From an uncultured Lachnospiraceae bacterium (GTDB lineage: Bacteria > Bacillota > Clostridia > Lachnospirales > Lachnospiraceae), in assembly GCA_947630875.1 (NCBI GenBank), contig CANRJG010000017.1, positions 1-40,785 on the forward strand: a DNA stretch of 40,785 bases, written 5' to 3'. Shown in pieces: positions 26,670-35,064 of the stretch. A program made the translations under genes and the position numbers. Under the pieces are notes generated by a model. It was not told where the DNA came from. It saw nothing but the letters and a program-made list of their open reading frames with translations, and made no database searches. Numbering within the stretch: the first letter of the stretch is position 1; each line of letters starts with the position of its first letter.

Positions 26670-27379
26670 TCAGCCACCTCGATTGCTTCTTTTAAATCAA
26701 TGGCGCCGGTATAGTAAGCCTTGCCGATAATGGCGCCATGCAGTCCCAGCGCGGTCAGGCGCCGGACGTCTTCTATGGAAGAAACGCCGCCGGAAGCGAT
26801 GATCTGCATGGAAAAGCGGCCGGCCAGCTGCGCATACAGCGCGTGATTGGTACCTGCCATGGCGCCGTCTTTGGTGATGTCGGTGCAGATCAGCGTGTCC
26901 ACGCCCATCTGCTGCAGTTTTTCACAGAAGGAAAATGCGTCAATATCTGACTGTTTTGTCCAGCCGTTGACCGCTACAAAGCCGTCTTTGATATCCACAC
27001 CTACAGCAATATGTTTTCCGTATTTTTGCACGGCGGTTTCCAGAAACGTTTCATCGGTCACGGCCGCAGTGCCTAAGATCACGCGGTCAAGCCCGGCGGA
27101 AAGATAGCGGTCGATCACTTCCATGGAGCGGATGCCGCCGCCCACCTCGCAAAATGCGCTGCTGGCTTCTTTAATTTTGCAGATCATATCCAGATTGGGG
27201 GTAGTGCCGCTTTTCGCGCCTTCCAGATCTACCAGATGAATATGCTTTGCGCCGCAGCATACAAACGCCGACGCAATGGCGACGGGGTCGTCGCCGTAGG
27301 TGGTCATTTGGCTGTAATCCCCCTGATACAGGCGAACGGCCTTTTGCCCGAACAGATCGATTGCCGGAAAAATATACAT
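26666..27379 (-). CDS. hisA: Phosphoribosylformimino-5-aminoimidazole carboxamide ribotide isomerase
   Basis: Predicted 237-residue half-barrel-repeat isomerase, homologous to HisF. The catalytic-Asp regions are PAIDLFGQKAVRLYQGDY at the N-terminus and CTDITKDGAMAGTN in the second half, with phosphate loops EVGGGIR and ASGGVSS. Length is standard. It lies between hisH (3-bp gap) and hisF (4-bp overlap), the usual order. Confidence 0.97.
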   Translation of the reverse strand: MYIFPAIDLFGQKAVRLYQGDYSQMTTYGDDPVAIASAFVCCGAKHIHLVDLEGAKSGTTPNLDMICKIKEASSAFCEVGGGIRSMEVIDRYLSAGLDRVILGTAAVTDETFLETAVQKYGKHIAVGVDIKDGFVAVNGWTKQSDIDAFSFCEKLQQMGVDTLICTDITKDGAMAGTNHALYAQLAGRFSMQIIASGGVSSIEDVRRLTALGLHGAIIGKAYYTGAIDLKEAIEVAE

Positions 27380-27382
27380 AAA

Positions 27383-28000
27383 TTATGCCTCCGTTTCACA
27401 AAACGCCCGCAGGATGTTCAGACCTGCGCCGCCGCTTTTTTCAGGATGGAACTGACAGCCGAACACATTGCCGCAGGCTGCGGCAGCCGTCAGCGGCGCG
27501 CCGTATTCGGTTTTCGCAATCACCGATGCATCGCAGTCCGCCGCATAGTAGGAATGTACAAAATAGACATAGTCCCCTTCTTTTGTGTATTTGAAAAGGG
27601 GATTTTCCTGCCGTGCCAGCTGCAGCGCGTTCCAGCCGATATGCGGTATTTTGTAGTCCTTTGGAATGACGTCGGCGATGGGGCGGATGACGCCGGGGAT
27701 GAGCCCCAGCCCTTCATGTTCGCCGTATTCATAGCTGCGTTCAAATAAAAGCTGCATACCCAGACAGATGCCCAGCAGCGGTTTTCCTCTGCCCACTTCA
27801 TCAATCAGCACCTGATCCAGTCCACTTTTTTTCAGCTTCTTTGCGGCGTCTTCGAAAGCGCCGACGCCGGGCAGAATGATTCTGTCCGCAGCGTTAAGAT
27901 CGTCAGCCTTGCCGGTCACAATGGCGTCCGCGCCGATGACAGCAAAGGAGCTTTTCAGAGAAAACAGGTTGCCGACGCCGTAATCGAGGATAGCAATCAT
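27383..28000 (-). CDS. hisH: Imidazole glycerol phosphate synthase, glutaminase subunit
   Basis: Predicted 205-residue class I glutamine amidotransferase that supplies ammonia to HisF. It begins IAILDYGVGNLFSL, has the nucleophile elbow GICLGMQLLFE (Cys at about 78) and the His/Glu pair in QFHPEKSG near the C-terminus. The triad is complete. It overlaps hisB by 4 bp. Confidence 0.97.
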   Translation of the reverse strand: MIAILDYGVGNLFSLKSSFAVIGADAIVTGKADDLNAADRIILPGVGAFEDAAKKLKKSGLDQVLIDEVGRGKPLLGICLGMQLLFERSYEYGEHEGLGLIPGVIRPIADVIPKDYKIPHIGWNALQLARQENPLFKYTKEGDYVYFVHSYYAADCDASVIAKTEYGAPLTAAAACGNVFGCQFHPEKSGGAGLNILRAFCETEA

Positions 28001-28587
28001 TCCAGAACTCCCTTCGTGGAGGGTATATCATCCGCAAACTGCGGATCAATGCTGACCGCGGTCCGGAGACTGACGGCAGCGGATTTGAAACATCCTTCAA
28101 TGATGTGATGGGCATTTTGTCCGGCCAGCTGTTTCAGATGCAGCGTACACTGGGTCTGCCGTACAAAACCCAGCCAAAATTCCTGTACCAGCTCCGTATC
28201 AAAGCTGCCCACCTTTTCCGTGGGAATCTGCAGATCAAAGGACAGATGGCTTCTGCCGGACAGATCCACGGCGGAAAGAATCAGCGCTTCGTCCATGGGA
28301 AGAATGGCCGAGCCGTAGCGGCGGATACCCGCTTTGGCACCCAGGGCCTGACGAAACGCGCTGCCCAGCGCAATCCCGATGTCTTCCACCGTATGGTGAT
28401 CATCCACATTTGTATCGCCCTTACAGTTTAAGGTCAGGGAAAACCGCCCGTGTTTTGCCAGCAGCGTCAGCATGTGATCGAGAAAGCCGCAGCCGGTATC
28501 GATACGGGACGTGCCGTCTCCGTCCAGAGAAAGGGAAAGAGAAATGGCGGTTTCAGCGGTTTTGCGGGTCAGTTCAAATGTTCTCAT
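27997..28587 (-). CDS. hisB: Imidazoleglycerol-phosphate dehydratase
   Basis: Predicted 196-residue monofunctional dehydratase that makes imidazole acetol phosphate. The two manganese-binding repeats are visible as DHHTVEDIGIALG and NAHHIIEGCFKS, and GFLDHML is present. There is no fused phosphatase, consistent with the separate hisJ. The frame is open 10 codons further up, but the ATG at 28587 has GGAGG 6 bp upstream. It overlaps hisC by 14 bp. Confidence 0.96.
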   Translation of the reverse strand: MRTFELTRKTAETAISLSLSLDGDGTSRIDTGCGFLDHMLTLLAKHGRFSLTLNCKGDTNVDDHHTVEDIGIALGSAFRQALGAKAGIRRYGSAILPMDEALILSAVDLSGRSHLSFDLQIPTEKVGSFDTELVQEFWLGFVRQTQCTLHLKQLAGQNAHHIIEGCFKSAAVSLRTAVSIDPQFADDIPSTKGVLE

Positions 28588-29647
28588 GTGTTTCCTCCAG
28601 TATATTTCGGATGACACGAATCAGCTGCTGCATCTGAGGCAGGGTGCCGATAGTGATCCGGTTGTAATCCCGTATGCGGGGAAGTTCAAAGTGCCGCACC
28701 AGTATGCCGCGGGCTTTCAGTTTTTGATAAAGCGTTTTCCCACCAATGGCGGGATGGGCGGCGAACAGGAAATTGCTTTTGGCTTCGGTCAGCGTAAACC
28801 CAAGTTCCTGCAGGGCGTCCGCCGTAAACTGCCGGTTTTCTGCGATGGTGCGGCAGTTGGCGTCGGTTTCTGCCTGCGACGCAAGAGAAGCGATCCCGGC
28901 AGCCAGGGTCATGCGGTTGATATTATAAGGATTTGTAGAATATTTGATGGTATTCAGATCCTGTATCAGCGCCGGATGGCCGATGCCGAATCCCAGCCGC
29001 GCGCCTGCCATGGAACGGGACTTGGAAAAGGTCTGGGTTACCAGCAGATTGTCATATTTATGTATCAGCGGAACACAGCTTTCCGCGCCGAAATCCACAT
29101 AAGCCTCATCGATGACCACCACATGATCGGGGTTGGCGGAAAGAATACCTTCAATCTGCTCCAGACCCAGTGCGATCCCGGTGGGGGCGTTGGGATTGGC
29201 AATGAAAATGGTTTTATCCAAGCCGAAATAATCGGCCGGATCTATCGTAAAATCATCTTTTAACGGAATTTCCGTATAGGGGATCTGATTCAGCGCCGCA
29301 AAGACCGGATAAAAACCATAGGTGATATCCGGAAAGGCGGCGGGACACGCTCGGGAACAAAAGGCCATGAACGCGAAGTTTAAGACTTCGTCGGAACCGT
29401 TGGTCAGCAGGATTTCCTTTGGGTCCACCTGATATTGTGCGGCCAGCGCCTTTGTCAGGTCTGTGCAGTCCGGATCCGGATACAGCTGCAGCGACTTTGC
29501 GGCTTCCGCGACGGCGCTGCACACGGCGGCCGGCGGCGGAAACGGCGATTCGTTGGTATTCAGTTTAATGTACTGCATGTCCCGGGGCTGCTCTCCCGGG
29601 GTGTAGGGTGTCAGCCGGGCGTAGCGGTCACTGAAAAATCGGCTCAT
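28574..29647 (-). CDS. hisC: Histidinol-phosphate aminotransferase
   Basis: Predicted 357-residue fold-type-I PLP enzyme converting imidazole acetol phosphate and glutamate to histidinol phosphate. Landmarks: KLNTNESPFPPP at the N-terminus, NPNAPTG, the DEAYVDFG stretch, and the PLP lysine in TFSKSRSMAGARLG. C-terminal ILVRHFELP and RITIGT are standard. It overlaps hisD by 4 bp and hisB by 14 bp. Close relatives can also act on aromatic amino acids, but operon position fixes the role. Confidence 0.95.
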   Translation of the reverse strand: MSRFFSDRYARLTPYTPGEQPRDMQYIKLNTNESPFPPPAAVCSAVAEAAKSLQLYPDPDCTDLTKALAAQYQVDPKEILLTNGSDEVLNFAFMAFCSRACPAAFPDITYGFYPVFAALNQIPYTEIPLKDDFTIDPADYFGLDKTIFIANPNAPTGIALGLEQIEGILSANPDHVVVIDEAYVDFGAESCVPLIHKYDNLLVTQTFSKSRSMAGARLGFGIGHPALIQDLNTIKYSTNPYNINRMTLAAGIASLASQAETDANCRTIAENRQFTADALQELGFTLTEAKSNFLFAAHPAIGGKTLYQKLKARGILVRHFELPRIRDYNRITIGTLPQMQQLIRVIRNILEETHENI

Positions 29648-30924
29648 GACGGATCCTCCAGGCGGCTCAGGGCGCTTTTGGCATGTCCGTGAAGGCCTTC
29701 CACATCGGCAAAAGCGGCAATGGCCGGCGCGACTTTCAAAAACGCGTCTTTCGTATAATAGGTATATTGGGTTTTTTTCACAAAATCATCCACCGAGAGG
29801 GGACTGGAAAAACGGGCGGTGCCGCCGGTGGGCAGGGTATGATTGGCGCCTGCCAGATAATCTCCCAGGGCTTCCGGACAGTTGCGGCCCATGAAAATGG
29901 ACCCGGCATGGTGGATCCGGTCCAGATAGTCAAAGGGATTGTCCAGACACAATTCCAGATGTTCCGGCGCGATTTCATTGGCGATATCGATGGCCTCTTC
30001 GATGGTGTCCGTAACAATGATCTTGCCGTTGGTTTCAATGGAAACACGGGCAATTTCAGCCCGGGGCAGAAGCGGAATCTGCCGCTCCAGCGCTTCCTGT
30101 ACGGCACAGGCAAAAGCAAAAGAATCCGTGACCAGCACAGCGCTGGCCATTTTGTCATGCTCCGCCTGGGATAAAAGATCTGCCGCCGCATGTTCGGGAT
30201 TGGTTTTTCCGTCCGCCACGATCAGAATTTCAGAGGGACCGGCAATCATATCGATGGAAACCTGTCCGTAGACCTGTTTTTTGGCTTCCGCCACAAAGGC
30301 GTTGCCGGGGCCTACGATTTTATCGGTCTTCGGGATGGTTTCGGTGCCGTAAGCCAGGGCGGCGATGGCCTGTGCCCCGCCGACTTTGAAAATCCGGTCC
30401 ACGCCTGCCACTGCTGCCGCCGCCAGAATCACCGGACTGATTTTGCCATTTTCATCCGGCGGAGAAACCATGATCAGGTTGGGACATCCCGCGATTTTGG
30501 CAGGAATGGCATCCATCAGCACCGTGGAAGGATAGCTGGCGGTGCCGCCGGGCACATACAGGCCGGCGGTTTCGATGGGAATGACCTTCTGTCCCATGAC
30601 GATGCCTTCCGTATCATTGATGATAAAACTGTTTCGTACCTGTTTTTCATGAAACTTGCGGATATTCGCGGCCGCCTGCTGCAGTATGGCAAGTAATTCC
30701 GGAGACACGGCTGCCAGGGCTTCCTGCATTTCTTCTTCGGAAACCTGCAGGCTCTGCAGATCTGCGTGGTCAAATTTCCGGCTGTATTCGTATAATGCCG
30801 CGTCGCCCTTTTCTCTGACGGTTTCAATAATCTCCGAAACTACGTCCGCCACGTCGGCGGCAGGCATATTTCTGGCAAAAATATCCGCCCTGGATACTTC
30901 GCTGCATTTCAATATCTGAATCAT
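29644..30924 (-). CDS. hisD: Histidinol dehydrogenase
   Basis: Predicted 426-residue zinc enzyme that oxidises histidinol to histidine with two NAD. It contains VPGGTASYPS, VGPGNAFVAEAKKQVYG, GPSEILIVAD, the zinc and catalytic region QAEHDKMASA and the IAPEHLEL segment. Length is standard. It overlaps hisG by 4 bp upstream and hisC by 4 bp downstream. Confidence 0.97.
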   Translation of the reverse strand: MIQILKCSEVSRADIFARNMPAADVADVVSEIIETVREKGDAALYEYSRKFDHADLQSLQVSEEEMQEALAAVSPELLAILQQAAANIRKFHEKQVRNSFIINDTEGIVMGQKVIPIETAGLYVPGGTASYPSTVLMDAIPAKIAGCPNLIMVSPPDENGKISPVILAAAAVAGVDRIFKVGGAQAIAALAYGTETIPKTDKIVGPGNAFVAEAKKQVYGQVSIDMIAGPSEILIVADGKTNPEHAAADLLSQAEHDKMASAVLVTDSFAFACAVQEALERQIPLLPRAEIARVSIETNGKIIVTDTIEEAIDIANEIAPEHLELCLDNPFDYLDRIHHAGSIFMGRNCPEALGDYLAGANHTLPTGGTARFSSPLSVDDFVKKTQYTYYTKDAFLKVAPAIAAFADVEGLHGHAKSALSRLEDPS

Positions 30925-31559
30925 GTATGTTCCTCCAACTGCAGAGCGATTTCCCGCACAAGGGCAGCGATCTGCGTATATTTGAATTTATAGCTGGATT
31001 TGTTTGCAACCAGCCGGGCGCTGATGGGCACAATGGTCTCGATGACCTCCAGATGGTTTTCCTTCAGCGTGGTGCCGGTTTCCACAATATCCACGATCAC
31101 ATCAGAAAGACCGAGGATCGGCGCGATCTCGATGGAGCCGTTCAGGTGGATAATATCAATGTCCCGGCCCACCGAGGCATAGTAATTCTGCGCAATGTTT
31201 GCAAATTTCGTAGCGACCCGCAGGGTCCGGGCAGTATCGTCCCGAAAACCTGCCGGCGCCGCCACTGCCATGCGGCAAATGCCGGTTTTTAAATCCAGCA
31301 GTTCATAGATATCCGGTTCGTATTCCAGCAGAATGTCTTTTCCGGCGACGCCGATATCCGCCGCGCCCCGTTCCACATAGATGGCCACGTCGGAGGGTTT
31401 GACCCAGAAATACCGTACTTTGGCCGCTGTATTTTCGAAAATCAGCTTCCGGCTGTTTTCTTTGATGGCGGGACAGAAAAAGCCTGCCCGTTCGAACATA
31501 TCATAAACCCTTTCTCCCAGTCGTCCCTTCGGAAGGGCAATATTGAGCATGGTATCCAT
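30921..31559 (-). CDS. hisG: ATP phosphoribosyltransferase catalytic subunit, short form
   Basis: Predicted 212-residue short-form HisG, catalysing the committed step from ATP and PRPP. It begins LNIALPKGRLGERV and carries the PRPP loop in DIVETGTTLKENHLEVIE. It lacks the C-terminal regulatory domain of long HisG, so it needs HisZ, encoded directly upstream. The ATG at 31559 has GGAGG 7 bp upstream. Its start overlaps the hisZ stop by one base. Confidence 0.96.
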   Translation of the reverse strand: MDTMLNIALPKGRLGERVYDMFERAGFFCPAIKENSRKLIFENTAAKVRYFWVKPSDVAIYVERGAADIGVAGKDILLEYEPDIYELLDLKTGICRMAVAAPAGFRDDTARTLRVATKFANIAQNYYASVGRDIDIIHLNGSIEIAPILGLSDVIVDIVETGTTLKENHLEVIETIVPISARLVANKSSYKFKYTQIAALVREIALQLEEHT

Positions 31560-32500
31560 CAGCCTTCCTCCTTTAGGTCAAAGCGCTGCAGCGCGTCCAG
31601 ATATACGGCGAAGCCGATGGCGCCGGAACGGCGGTGCATCTTCTGCATCAGCCGGTCGTACTGGCCGCCGGACAGAACGCTGTCCGGAATATGGTTCAAA
31701 AACCCTTTGAATACAATGCCGTTGTAATATTTGATATCGCTGATGACCGAAAAATCGATGCGGATGCAGTCTTTGAAAGGGCTGTCTTCAAAGACGCCGG
31801 CCACAGATTCCAGCTGAGCGAGGGGCCGGGCGGCATTGCAGTCCTTCAGAAGCGTCCGCAGCTGCGGCAGCACCGTCTCCGGCGTGCCATAAAGGGCCGC
31901 CAGCTGTTTTAAGATTTCTGTACGCGCCGGATCCAGAGCATTGTCCCGGCAGATATCGCTGATTTCATGCAGATTCTTTTCCCCGACACAGTGCATGAGC
32001 GCTTTGCGGATCTCCGTGCGGGGGGACAGGCCGTCCACCAGATCCGTCAGAAGATCCAGCTGGGAAATGTCCAGCACAAAGGCAGGAGAAATGCAGGCCA
32101 GACTTTCGGCGGCCAGCTGCAGCACTTCGCCGATACAGCCGTTGTCGATAGCGCCGATGCATTCCAGCCCCGTCTGCATGATCTCGCGGAACCGGTGGGT
32201 ACCCTTTGCGGTACGATACACCGTTTCATTATAATAAAGCTTTCGGACGGTATCCGGCAGATCCTTGCTGTTTTTGATAATGGAAAGGGTCACGTCCGGT
32301 TTTAAGGCCATGAGCTTTCCGTTGGTGTCGGTAAAGGTCAGGATATTGTCGGAAATCAAAAAGTCCTTGTTTTTGACGTAAAGGTCGTATTCTTCAAATT
32401 TGCTCATTTTATAAGGCTGATATCCGTAGCTCCGGTAAAGGGAGCGCAGACGGAAGATCGCCTGTTCTTCACGGGTCAGGACTTCGGGATCGATTTTCAT
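31559..32500 (-). CDS. hisZ: ATP phosphoribosyltransferase regulatory subunit
   Basis: Predicted 313-residue histidyl-tRNA-synthetase-like protein that lacks tRNA charging and serves as the regulatory partner of short HisG. Family features are the EYDLYVKN segment near residue 43, DVTLSI in motif-2 position, and LSGGQYDRLM late in the sequence. It is shorter than HisS and has no anticodon-binding domain. It sits directly before hisG, as expected, and overlaps yerC by 4 bp. Confidence 0.93.
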   Translation of the reverse strand: MKIDPEVLTREEQAIFRLRSLYRSYGYQPYKMSKFEEYDLYVKNKDFLISDNILTFTDTNGKLMALKPDVTLSIIKNSKDLPDTVRKLYYNETVYRTAKGTHRFREIMQTGLECIGAIDNGCIGEVLQLAAESLACISPAFVLDISQLDLLTDLVDGLSPRTEIRKALMHCVGEKNLHEISDICRDNALDPARTEILKQLAALYGTPETVLPQLRTLLKDCNAARPLAQLESVAGVFEDSPFKDCIRIDFSVISDIKYYNGIVFKGFLNHIPDSVLSGGQYDRLMQKMHRRSGAIGFAVYLDALQRFDLKEEG

Positions 32501-32796
32501 AAGGTTTCCTCCGAAGCGTTCAGCCGTTCAATGGCCGCCCGGTAACCGCCGCTGCCGTAATTTAAACACCGGCTGACACGGCTGATGGTGGCGGTGGAAA
32601 TGCCGACTTCTTTTGAAATATTCTGATAATTCATACCCTGGCTTAACAGGATGGCAGTGTCCAGACGCTGCGCCATATCCTGTATTTCCTTGATTGTACA
32701 AATATCCGTAAAAAACCGATAGCAGTCCTCGATGGTTTCCAGCTGAAGCATACTCCGGAACAAGCGGTCGATGGACGCGGAATGGAGATTATCCAT
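32497..32796 (-). CDS. yerC: YerC/YecD-family (TrpR-like) regulator heading the his operon
   Basis: Predicted 99-residue helical DNA-binding protein of the YerC/YecD family, related to TrpR. The HTH lies at about 55-85 (LSQGMNYQNISKEVGISTAT, then ISRVSRCLNYG). It is the first gene of the his operon and overlaps hisZ by 4 bp, so a role as histidine-responsive repressor of its own operon is the natural inference; such a role (HisR) has been proposed for this family, as I recall. No ligand pocket can be judged by eye. Confidence 0.88.
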   Translation of the reverse strand: MDNLHSASIDRLFRSMLQLETIEDCYRFFTDICTIKEIQDMAQRLDTAILLSQGMNYQNISKEVGISTATISRVSRCLNYGSGGYRAAIERLNASEETL

Positions 32797-32858
32797 AACA
32801 ACAGGCTCCTGTTCATAGCAATTCTATTTTAATTTGCCCCGCCGAAAGGCAGTGCAGG

Positions 32859-32875
32859 TATGTTTAGTATGTTAG
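32859..32875 (-). promoter_or_regulatory. Candidate operator: tandem repeat over the his -10 region
   Basis: The plus strand reads TATGTTTAG immediately followed by TATGTTAG, a near-perfect direct repeat spanning the -10 element and the start point of the his promoter. It could be a repressor site for the YerC-type protein. Speculative. Confidence 0.3.
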
Positions 32876-32897
32876 CGCTTTATCACACTGATGTCAA
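32869..32897 (-). promoter_or_regulatory. Sigma-A promoter of the his operon
   Basis: On the minus strand, a perfect -35 TTGACA (32892-32897), a 17-bp spacer and -10 TAACAT (32869-32874). The predicted start is about 65 bp before the yerC ATG. No T-box or leader peptide was seen, so control is probably by a DNA-binding repressor. Confidence 0.8.
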
Positions 32898-32924
32898 TGA
32901 AAAAATGTCCGGATTTTCCTGTGC

Positions 32925-32953
32925 TTGCACAGCGGCAGAATCCATATTATAAT
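32925..32953 (+). promoter_or_regulatory. Sigma-A promoter of the GT-C-like membrane protein gene
   Basis: -35 TTGCAC (32925-32930), a 17-bp spacer and a perfect -10 TATAAT (32948-32953), about 38 bp before the start codon. It lies back to back with the his promoter, their -35 elements 27 bp apart. Confidence 0.85.
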
Positions 32954-32990
32954 GGAGCTGTTTCATAATGAAAGAAAGAGGAGAAGGAGC

Positions 32991-34574
32991 ATGTTGAACG
33001 CAGAAAACAAAACAATAATCCGGCAAAAACCGCGCAAAGCCAGGCGTCGGATGCCTGCCGCAGTGCTGCTGCCGGTCTTGTTTTACGCAATGTTTGTACT
33101 GAGTTTTTTCTGGCTGTTTATGCATACGGTCATCAAAGGATATTATCAGTATCAGGAAGTTTTTTTGCTGGCAATGATCGGACTGGCGCTGCTTTTGTTT
33201 CTGTTTTTGTGGAAAACCATCAAAAAACACACGGCGTTTCTGAAGAAGTATGGCAGCGCTGTTACGCTGGGCGTCATCGGATGGATGTTTATTCTGCAGA
33301 TGATTGCGGGGTTGATTTTGCGCTATACGCCGCTGTACGATATCCGGTCGCTGTATGACGGCGGAATCGAATGGGCGGAAACCGGTACGTTTGCCTCATT
33401 CTATGATTATTTCTCCTGGTATTTTAATAATTTCGGCGGCTTGTACTTCTTCTCCCTGATTTTCCGGGCGGCGAAGCTGTTTGGCGTCAAAGATTATTTT
33501 ATGACGGCGACGCTGGTTAACGCGCTGCTTTCGTCCGCTACGATTTTTGTCAGCGGCGCTGCGGCAAAGAAACTGGCGGGGGTGCGGGGACAGATGATGA
33601 TGTATGCGTTTTTCGTATGCAGTCCGCCCTTTTATTTTATTGCGCCCGCGTTTTATACCGATGCGCTGACGATGCTGTTTCCCGTGCTGATTTACTGGCT
33701 GTATCTGCTGGCAAAGGAACAGGACAAACGCAGCCGGCGGATGGTGCTGTATTGCCTGACCGGACTGGCATGTGCCGCCGGCATCTGTCTGAAACCCACG
33801 GTAGCCATTGTCTGTGTTGCGATTCTGATAGACGCCTTGTTTTCATGGAACTGGAAGCGTCTCTTGGTAATGATGCTGACGGTGGCTGTGCTGGTTACGG
33901 CAGGAAACCGGTTCCTGGATCATACGGTTTCCAAACATCTGGATCCTGAAAGAGTGGAGACCATGCGTATGCCGGTGCTCCACTGGGTGATGATGGGACT
34001 GACAGGCGACGGGATATTTAACGGCGCGGATGTGGATTTTGTCCGGTCGTTTGAGGATCCGAAGGAAAAATCAAAAGCGGTGCAGGAGGAAATTAAAAAC
34101 CGGATCCGGACCCTCGGGTTTGACGGCATGGTACGGTTGCTGACGGTGAAGGGCGATATCTGCTTTGGCGACGGCACATACGGGCTGTCGGATCTCTTAG
34201 GCTGCGGCACCCGGGACGGCACCAGCAACTGGCTGCAGAATATTGTTGTGAAAGAAATGGAGTTTTATCCATATTATATGCATATATGCACGGGAATCCT
34301 GCTGGCGCTGTATGTGTTTATGCTGGCGTCGGGTGTGCATGAACTGACGGACAGCAAAAGCCGATCCTTTTTCTGTCTGGCGCCTCGGCTGGCGGTTTTC
34401 GGACTGCTGCTGTTTCTGATTTGCTGGGAGGCCAGATGGCGGTATTTTTCCAATTATGTGCCGATGATTTTTCTTTCCGCGCTGCCGGGCGTGGAACCTT
34501 TTTCGCAGGCGGTAAGCAAAACCGTAAAGAAGGTTTCGGCATACTGGCGGCAAAAGAAAGAAATCTCCGCATAA
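32991..34574 (+). CDS. Polytopic membrane protein, putative GT-C/PMT-like glycosyltransferase
   Basis: Predicted 527-residue membrane protein with a basic cytoplasmic N-terminus, then many hydrophobic helices (first three about 22-48, 57-75 and 91-111). After the third helix comes an acidic stretch with YDIRSLYDGG and FNNFGGLYFF, the kind of first outer loop seen in PMT/ArnT-type (GT39/GT83) glycosyltransferases that use polyprenyl-linked sugars. I cannot name the substrate, and the family call is by topology and loop pattern only. The ATG at 32991 is chosen because a GAGGAGAAGGAG site precedes it; the frame is open 22 codons further, across the promoter. It is a single-gene unit. Confidence 0.7.
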   Translation: MLNAENKTIIRQKPRKARRRMPAAVLLPVLFYAMFVLSFFWLFMHTVIKGYYQYQEVFLLAMIGLALLLFLFLWKTIKKHTAFLKKYGSAVTLGVIGWMFILQMIAGLILRYTPLYDIRSLYDGGIEWAETGTFASFYDYFSWYFNNFGGLYFFSLIFRAAKLFGVKDYFMTATLVNALLSSATIFVSGAAAKKLAGVRGQMMMYAFFVCSPPFYFIAPAFYTDALTMLFPVLIYWLYLLAKEQDKRSRRMVLYCLTGLACAAGICLKPTVAIVCVAILIDALFSWNWKRLLVMMLTVAVLVTAGNRFLDHTVSKHLDPERVETMRMPVLHWVMMGLTGDGIFNGADVDFVRSFEDPKEKSKAVQEEIKNRIRTLGFDGMVRLLTVKGDICFGDGTYGLSDLLGCGTRDGTSNWLQNIVVKEMEFYPYYMHICTGILLALYVFMLASGVHELTDSKSRSFFCLAPRLAVFGLLLFLICWEARWRYFSNYVPMIFLSALPGVEPFSQAVSKTVKKVSAYWRQKKEISA

Positions 34575-34722
34575 GCGGCCGTGGGGATTTTCTGCTGCGG
34601 GTCTCAGAAACTACAGTCCGTACAGCTTCACGAAAAAAGAAATTGCGCCGCTTAGTACAGCCTCCATGCTGTACGACATCGGAAAAATCGCAAAGTCCCG
34701 GAGATTTTTGCGGAATTATGTC
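34575..34722. other. Intergenic spacer after the membrane protein gene
   Basis: No gene is seen. It holds a GTACAGC/GCTGTAC hairpin (34655-34674) and an AAAAATC/GATTTTT stem (34683-34709) without a following T-run. The latter may be a weak terminator for the upstream gene. Confidence 0.5.
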
Positions 34723-34759
34723 TTGACAAAAAAATTGCAATATGCTTAAATGGTATAAA
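34723..34759 (+). promoter_or_regulatory. Promoter of the T-box operon
   Basis: A perfect -35 TTGACA at 34723-34728 with a 17-bp spacer leads to TTAAAT at 34746-34751. An alternative extended -10, TGGTATAAA, lies at 34751-34759 but is 25 bp from the -35. Either places the transcript start at about 34758-34766, just before T-box stem I. Confidence 0.7.
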
Positions 34760-34765
34760 ATTTCG

Positions 34766-35032
34766 AAAAGCGATGACGAAGACGGTCTTGATTTTTCTGC
34801 TTCCAGAGAGCCGGCGGGCGGTGAAAGCCGGCAGCAGAGGTCAAATGACATATCACTTCCGAGCTGAAGGGCTGAAGGATAGGTATCTTAGGTTCTTCCG
34901 TGATTGCTGCGTGAAGGCATAGGGATTGTCGGATCCTGAGAGTGGCGGCGGATGCGCCGCAATTTGAGTGGTACCGCGGGTGAATGAAATCTTACACTCG
35001 TCTCAAAGTTTTTTGAGACGGGTGTTTTTTTT
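34766..35032 (+). ncRNA. T-box riboswitch leader, specifier AUC (tRNA-Ile)
   Basis: All main T-box parts are visible. Stem I: AGC (34769-34771) pairs with GCT (34863-34865), GAAG (34778-34781) with CTTC (34856-34859), TCTGCT (34796-34801) with AGCAGA (34833-34838), plus an AGAGAG bulge and a GCCGGC/GCCGGC distal hairpin whose loop carries GGUG. The codon before the conserved ACUUCCGAG is AUC (34852-34854), isoleucine, followed by the expected purine. The antiterminator bulge UGGUACC is at 34969-34975 followed by GCGGG; its variable U would pair with an A discriminator, as in tRNA-Ile. A terminator ends the leader. Uncharged tRNA-Ile should allow read-through into the downstream operon. Confidence 0.93.
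34995..35032 (+). terminator. T-box-controlled terminator
   Basis: CACTCGTCTCAAA pairs with TTTGAGACGGGTG (one G-U pair), followed by eight T residues. It is the terminator half of the T-box switch and ends 33 bp before the ligase start codon. Confidence 0.95.
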
Positions 35033-35064
35033 ACAGAAAAAAATCATTGATCAGGAGGATGAAC

